Of a DNA stretch of 64,000 nucleotides, positions 59,811 to 64,000 are shown piece after piece (positions within the stretch are counted from its first letter, which is position 1; the number at the start of each line of letters is the position of its first letter). Position numbers and translations under genes: made by a program. Source of the stretch: an uncultured Pelagibacteraceae bacterium. GTDB taxonomy: Bacteria > Pseudomonadota > Alphaproteobacteria > Pelagibacterales > Pelagibacteraceae. A model generated the notes under the pieces. The model saw nothing but the letters and a program-made list of their open reading frames with translations. It was not told the DNA's origin and did not search any database. The DNA lies in assembly GCA_902556825.1 (NCBI GenBank), contig CACDXO010000002.1:1-64000 (forward strand), read 5' to 3'.

Positions 59811-60740
59811 CTAGTTTTTTGTTAGTCTTAAAAATACATCTTCTAAATCACCATCATCCGTAGAAATATCTAATAATTTAATTTTTTGTTCATTTATAAA
59901 ATTTATTATTTCACTCATATTTAAAGCACTTTTCTCATATGACACAACAAGTTCATTGTTTTCGTTTGATAATACATTTAGAGATTTTAAAGAATTATTA
60001 TTAATATTAACGTTCTTATCTACTGCAAATCTTACAATTTTTGTTTGTATTTTTTTTAATAAATTTTTTGTAGTATCTAAAGCAACCAAGCTACCTTTAT
60101 TCAAAATGCCAATTCGATCACACATTTGCTCAGCTTCATTTAAATAATGAGTAGTCAAAATTATGGTTACACCTTGCTTATTAAGTTGTTTTACATTTTC
60201 CCAAAGGTTACTTCTCAATTCTACATCAACACCAGCAGTTGGTTCATCTAAAATAATTATTGGTGGTTTATGAACTAATGCTTTAGCAACTAATAAGCGT
60301 CTTTTCATTCCACCAGATAAAGCCCTAGTATAACTTTTAGATTCTTTTTCTAAAGATACTAACTTTAAAATAGTTTCAGTAATTCTATCTTTTTTTTTAA
60401 TTCCATACATTCCTGCCTGAAGTTCTAAAATATTCCATGGTGTAAAAAATGGATCTACATTAACTTCTTGAGGAACAATTCCTATAGATGCCCTAACTTG
60501 TCTAGGGTTTATATCTAAATTAAACCCCCAAACATTTACTTCTCCAGATGTCTTTATTGTTAAACCAGCTAAAATATTTATAAAGGTACTTTTTCCTGCA
60601 CCATTAGGACCTAATAAACCAAATATTTCTCCTTCATTCACTTCTAAGTTTAAATTTTTAATGGCCTGTACTGGTTTTGAACTATTTTTTGAGTAAGTTT
60701 TATTTAAATTTTTTACATATAAGACATTTTTTTTGTTCAT
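59811..60740 (-). CDS. ABC transporter ATP-binding protein (ABC-2/DrrA type)
   Basis: A 309-residue ATPase. Walker A GPNGAGKST, the Q-loop VPQEVNV, the ABC signature LSGGMKRRL, Walker B IILDEPTAGVDVELR and the switch His in TTHYLNEAEQMCDR are all present. The C-terminal 80 residues form the accessory domain found in DrrA/CcmA/YadG exporters. Such ATPases usually pair with an ABC-2 permease encoded next door; none is here, so the partner must be elsewhere. Substrate unknown. Confidence 0.9.
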   Translation of the reverse strand: MNKKNVLYVKNLNKTYSKNSSKPVQAIKNLNLEVNEGEIFGLLGPNGAGKSTFINILAGLTIKTSGEVNVWGFNLDINPRQVRASIGIVPQEVNVDPFFTPWNILELQAGMYGIKKKDRITETILKLVSLEKESKSYTRALSGGMKRRLLVAKALVHKPPIIILDEPTAGVDVELRSNLWENVKQLNKQGVTIILTTHYLNEAEQMCDRIGILNKGSLVALDTTKNLLKKIQTKIVRFAVDKNVNINNNSLKSLNVLSNENNELVVSYEKSALNMSEIINFINEQKIKLLDISTDDGDLEDVFLRLTKN

Positions 60741-60790
60741 CTATCGTTATACATTTATAACATTAGTATAAATTAAGATAACATTATTTT

Positions 60791-63565
60791 ATGACTAAAA
60801 TAAAAAATACGGATCATTTTTATCTTATAGATGGTTCTGGATATATATTTAGAGCTTACTATGCTCTTCCTCCTCTATCTAGAAAAAGTGATGGAATGCC
60901 AACAGGAGCTGTAAGTGGATTTTGCAGCATGTTGTTTAAGTTACTAGAAGACTCCAAATCGTTTGAAAACAAAGATAAGCCAACTCATTTTGCAGTAATC
61001 TTTGACTCAGCAAGAAAGAATTTTAGAAATGAAATTTATTCAGATTATAAGGCAAATAGATCTGATGCACCAGACGATCTAATACCTCAGTTTGAATTTA
61101 TTAGAAAATCAGTTAAAGCATTTAATTTACCATCAATAGAATTAATCAATTATGAAGCAGATGATCTTATTGCAACGTACGTAGAACAAATTTTAAAAGA
61201 AGGTGCAAAAGCAACAATTGTTTCATCTGATAAAGATTTAATGCAATTATATAAAAAAAATATCCGAATTTATGATCCAATGAAAAATAAGTTTATTTCA
61301 AATGAGGATGTAAATAATAAATTTGGAGTAAACCCAGACAAAGTAATTGATGTACAAGCTTTAGCAGGAGACAGCAGTGATAATGTTCCTGGAGTTCCAG
61401 GAATAGGAGTAAAAACTGCTGCAGAATTAATTAATCAATATGGAAACTTGGAAAACTTATTAAAAAATGCAGATAAGATAAAACAAAATAAAAGAAGAGA
61501 AACTTTAATTCAAAATAAAGATAAAGCAATTGTTAGTAAAAAATTAGTTACACTTAAAAAAGATGTTCCAGTAAAAAATAATATTTCAGAATTTGAGTTA
61601 AAAGAAATAGATAAAAATAAATTATATAGTTTTCTTAGAGAGATGGAATTTAATAGGTTATTGAGTTCTGTTATTTCAGCTTACGGTGAAATAGAATTTT
61701 CAAACAAGACAAAAGATATTATTAAAGAAGAAAAAAACTATAAAATTTCTAATAAAAATTATGAGTTAATAAAAAAAGAAGAGGACATAGATAAATGGAT
61801 AAATGATGCTGAGGAAAATGGAGAGATTGCTGTTGATACCGAGACTAACTCTTTAGACCCTCATCAAGCAAAGTTAGTTGGCATATCTTTTTCTACAAAA
61901 ATTGGCAATGCTTGTTACATTCCCATAGGACATACTGAAGGCAAAAATCTTGAAGAAAAAAAAGTTATTAAAAAAATTAAGCCAATTTTAGAAGATAAAA
62001 GTATAAAGAAAATAGGCCAAAATATTAAATTTGATTATATAATTTTTCATCATAGAGGAATAAATATGAATGCAATAGAAGATACAATGTTAATGTCATA
62101 CGTTTTGGATGCTGGTAAAAATAGACACAATATGGATTTACTCTCAGAAATTCACTTGGATCACAAAACCATAGCTTTCAAAGATCTTGTAGGAACTGGA
62201 AAGAAACAGATTAATTTTAGCGAAGTAAAAATTGATAAAGCTAAAGATTATGCCGCCGAAGATGCAGATATAACTTACAGATTATATAAAATTTTTTCTA
62301 AAAATATAAAATTAGAAAAACTGCTAAATATTTATGAAGTTTTTGAAAAACCATTAATAAAAATTTTGGCACTAATGGAAATTTATGGTGTTAAAGTAGA
62401 TCAAAAATTTCTCCAAGTTCTTTCCAATAAATTTGAAAAAAAAATTAGTAGTTTAGAAAAAGAAATTTACAAAATTGCAAAAAAAGAATTTAAAATTGGT
62501 TCTACAAAACAGCTTGGAGAAGTCATGTATAATGAAATGAAAATTTCATCATTAAAAAAAACAAAAAAAGGTAGTTATGCTACTAGTGCACAGGTATTAG
62601 AAGATCTTGCTTTTAAAGGTCATGAACTTCCAAAATTAGTTTTAGATTGGAGACAAGTAACAAAACTTAAAAATACTTATTCAGATTCTTTACAAGGTCA
62701 TATAAACTTTAAAACAAAAAGGGTTCATACATCATTTTTATTAGCGGCAACTTCTACAGGTAGACTGGCTTCAAGTGATCCAAACTTACAAAATATTCCA
62801 ATAAAATCTGAAGATGGAAAAGAGATTAGGAGAGCTTTTGTAGCAGAAAAAAATAATAAATTAATTTCAGCAGATTATAATCAGATTGAAATGCGAATCT
62901 TAGCAGATCTTGCAGATGTAAAAGAGTTAAAGAAAGCATTCAAAAATAAAGAAGACATTCATTCACTTACCGCAAGTCAAGTTTTTAATACCAATATTAC
63001 TAAAGTTGACTCTGATATGAGAAGGAAAGCAAAAGCAATAAACTTTGGAATAATTTATGGTATTTCACAATATGGGCTAGCAAAACAAATTGGTGTTTCT
63101 AATATTGAAGCAGAAGAATTTCTAAATTCATATTTTTTAAAATTTCCAGAAATAAAAGACTATATGGAATCCACAATCAAATTTTGTAGAAAGAGCGGAT
63201 ATGTAAGTAATATTTTTGGAAGAAGAACTCATATCACAGGAATTAATGATAAAAATTTTAATATAAGGAATTTTCAGGAGAGAGCAGCAATTAATGCACC
63301 TATTCAAGGATCAGCTTCTGAAATAATGAGAATGGCGATGATAAGGGTGAGTAAAAAATTAGATGAAATTAAAGAACTAAAATGTAAAATATTATTGCAA
63401 ATACATGACGAATTAATTTTTGAAGTTCATAAAGACGATATAAAAACATACTCTCAAATTATTCAGGAAGAAATGTCTAGTGTTAAAAACAGTAATCTAC
63501 ACTCTTTTTCAATACCGTTGTTAGTCGATATTAATGTTGGTAATAATTGGGGAGATCTACATTAA
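60791..63565 (+). CDS. polA: DNA polymerase I
   Basis: A 924-residue three-domain repair and Okazaki-processing polymerase. Residues 1-290: 5' nuclease (YLIDGSGYIFRAYYALPPL, DKDLMQLY, AGDSSDNVPGVPGIG). About 335-510: 3'-5' exonuclease with all three acidic motifs retained (VDTETNSLD, GQNIKFDYI, YAAEDADITY), so proofreading looks active. About 520-924: polymerase with SADYNQIEMR (motif A), RRKAKAINFGIIYG (O-helix), and LLQIHDELIFEV (motif C). Length is normal. Confidence 0.97.
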   Translation: MTKIKNTDHFYLIDGSGYIFRAYYALPPLSRKSDGMPTGAVSGFCSMLFKLLEDSKSFENKDKPTHFAVIFDSARKNFRNEIYSDYKANRSDAPDDLIPQFEFIRKSVKAFNLPSIELINYEADDLIATYVEQILKEGAKATIVSSDKDLMQLYKKNIRIYDPMKNKFISNEDVNNKFGVNPDKVIDVQALAGDSSDNVPGVPGIGVKTAAELINQYGNLENLLKNADKIKQNKRRETLIQNKDKAIVSKKLVTLKKDVPVKNNISEFELKEIDKNKLYSFLREMEFNRLLSSVISAYGEIEFSNKTKDIIKEEKNYKISNKNYELIKKEEDIDKWINDAEENGEIAVDTETNSLDPHQAKLVGISFSTKIGNACYIPIGHTEGKNLEEKKVIKKIKPILEDKSIKKIGQNIKFDYIIFHHRGINMNAIEDTMLMSYVLDAGKNRHNMDLLSEIHLDHKTIAFKDLVGTGKKQINFSEVKIDKAKDYAAEDADITYRLYKIFSKNIKLEKLLNIYEVFEKPLIKILALMEIYGVKVDQKFLQVLSNKFEKKISSLEKEIYKIAKKEFKIGSTKQLGEVMYNEMKISSLKKTKKGSYATSAQVLEDLAFKGHELPKLVLDWRQVTKLKNTYSDSLQGHINFKTKRVHTSFLLAATSTGRLASSDPNLQNIPIKSEDGKEIRRAFVAEKNNKLISADYNQIEMRILADLADVKELKKAFKNKEDIHSLTASQVFNTNITKVDSDMRRKAKAINFGIIYGISQYGLAKQIGVSNIEAEEFLNSYFLKFPEIKDYMESTIKFCRKSGYVSNIFGRRTHITGINDKNFNIRNFQERAAINAPIQGSASEIMRMAMIRVSKKLDEIKELKCKILLQIHDELIFEVHKDDIKTYSQIIQEEMSSVKNSNLHSFSIPLLVDINVGNNWGDLH

Positions 63566-63614
63566 TTTTGAAGTATTGCCCAAATTAGAACAATTTAGTA
63601 TTTTTAGATAGTTT

Positions 63615-64000
63615 ATGAAAGAAACAATCGCATTAATTGATGATGATAGAAACATACTTACAAGTTTAAGCATAGCTTTAGAAAAAGAAGGTTTTAAAAT
63701 TCAAACTTATCTAGATGGTGAAAGTGCTCTAGTTGGTCTTACAAGAACACCACCTGATTTAGCTGTTATAGATATAAAAATGCCTAAGATGGATGGCGAG
63801 GAATTGCTAAAAAAATTAAGAAAAAAAACTTCTTTACCTGTAATTTTTTTAACATCCAAAGATGATGAAATAGATGAGCTATTAGGATTAAAACTAGGTG
63901 CAGATGATTTTATAAAAAAATCTGGTGGATTTTCAATTAAGGTACTTATTGAAAGAATAAGATTACAATTAAGAAAAAAGAATCCAAGTAATATTGAAGA
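63615..64000 (+). CDS. chvI: ChvI-like response regulator, 3' end outside window
   Basis: The first 128 codons of an OmpR-family regulator; the receiver domain is seen, the winged-helix domain lies beyond the window. [11 protein letters not shown] holds the acidic pocket, Asp53 in [12 protein letters not shown] is the phospho-acceptor, and [23 protein letters not shown] is highly typical of alphaproteobacterial ChvI (partner of ChvG/ExoS, envelope and acid stress). After the conserved lysine the usual Pro is replaced: KKSGGFS instead of KPFS, a two-residue insertion with Pro to Ser. The start ATG 63615 precedes [10 protein letters not shown] as expected. Confidence 0.85.
   Translation, partial: MKETIALIDDDRNILTSLSIALEKEGFKIQTYLDGESALVGLTRTPPDLAVIDIKMPKMDGEELLKKLRKKTSLPVIFLTSKDDEIDELLGLKLGADDFIKKSGGFSIKVLIERIRLQLRKKNPSNIE

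Noticed and set aside
60741-60790. Divergent promoters between the ABC ATPase gene and polA
   Set aside because: A TATAAA (60767-60772) is present but no acceptable -35, and A+T-rich sequence makes such matches frequent.

Overview
The window is a strongly A+T-rich, extremely compact block of alphaproteobacterial core genome. Gene order, protein content and base composition point to the marine SAR11 clade (Candidatus Pelagibacter or a close relative). Supporting evidence is a dmdC-dmdB-dmdA DMSP demethylation cassette, a class I lysyl-tRNA synthetase, RegA- and ChvI-type response regulators, an F1 operon atpHAGDC, SAM-II-type control of metX, and a structured RNA leader in front of ffh. I see no tRNA, rRNA, insertion sequence, prophage or CRISPR array. 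Apart from the structured leaders, no stretch of more than about 200 bases lacks a gene.

Layout. 1-3135: end of an unknown protein, an MFS transporter, an alpha/beta hydrolase and a small exported protein. 3128-4863 (minus): ftsY and dapF. 4903-8154: promoter, four-way-junction leader RNA, then ffh-rpsP-trmD-rplS, with rimM missing from its usual slot. 8166-16823: leuC-leuD-leuB, then dmdC-dmdB-dmdA, then asd. 16823-30278: a TCA-cycle block sdhCDAB, mmsA, mdh, sucC (frameshifted here), sucD, sucA, sucB, lpdA. 30298-37152: priA with a terminator over its stop codon, then atpHAGDC. 37149-43685 (minus): one long operon running rplU-rpmA-obgE-proB-proA-nadD-rsfS-ctpA-rppH. 43751-46143 (minus): metX-metW-gloB behind a SAM-II-type riboswitch. 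46332-48306: hisC-tyrC. 48308-51853 (minus): NlpC/P60 hydrolase, AmpG-like MFS, TrkH. 51946-55421: lysS (class I), pyrD, rpmB, a VUT-family membrane protein. 55425-58529 (minus): polyamine operon of ornithine decarboxylase, deoxyhypusine-synthase-like enzyme and agmatinase-like ureohydrolase, behind an attenuator-like leader. 58674-64000: regA, bioY and an ABC ATPase (minus), polA, and the start of a chvI-like regulator.

How it fits together. The leu, dmd, asd and TCA genes form a carbon and sulfur metabolism corridor. DmdA removes a methyl group from DMSP, DmdB and DmdC carry methylmercaptopropionate onward as CoA thioesters, and the adjoining TCA enzymes can oxidise the carbon. MetX/MetW supply O-acetylhomoserine for methionine synthesis under S-adenosylmethionine control.

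The parts least explained by ordinary annotation are RNA-level: the ffh leader, the ornithine decarboxylase leader (two 7-bp hairpins, two overlapping four-codon mini-ORFs, a U8 tract and a competing pairing), the hairpin next to the obgE start, and several promoters lying so close to start codons that near-leaderless mRNAs are expected. At protein level, S16 carries six 10-residue repeats, and L19 and L21 also carry charged tails.
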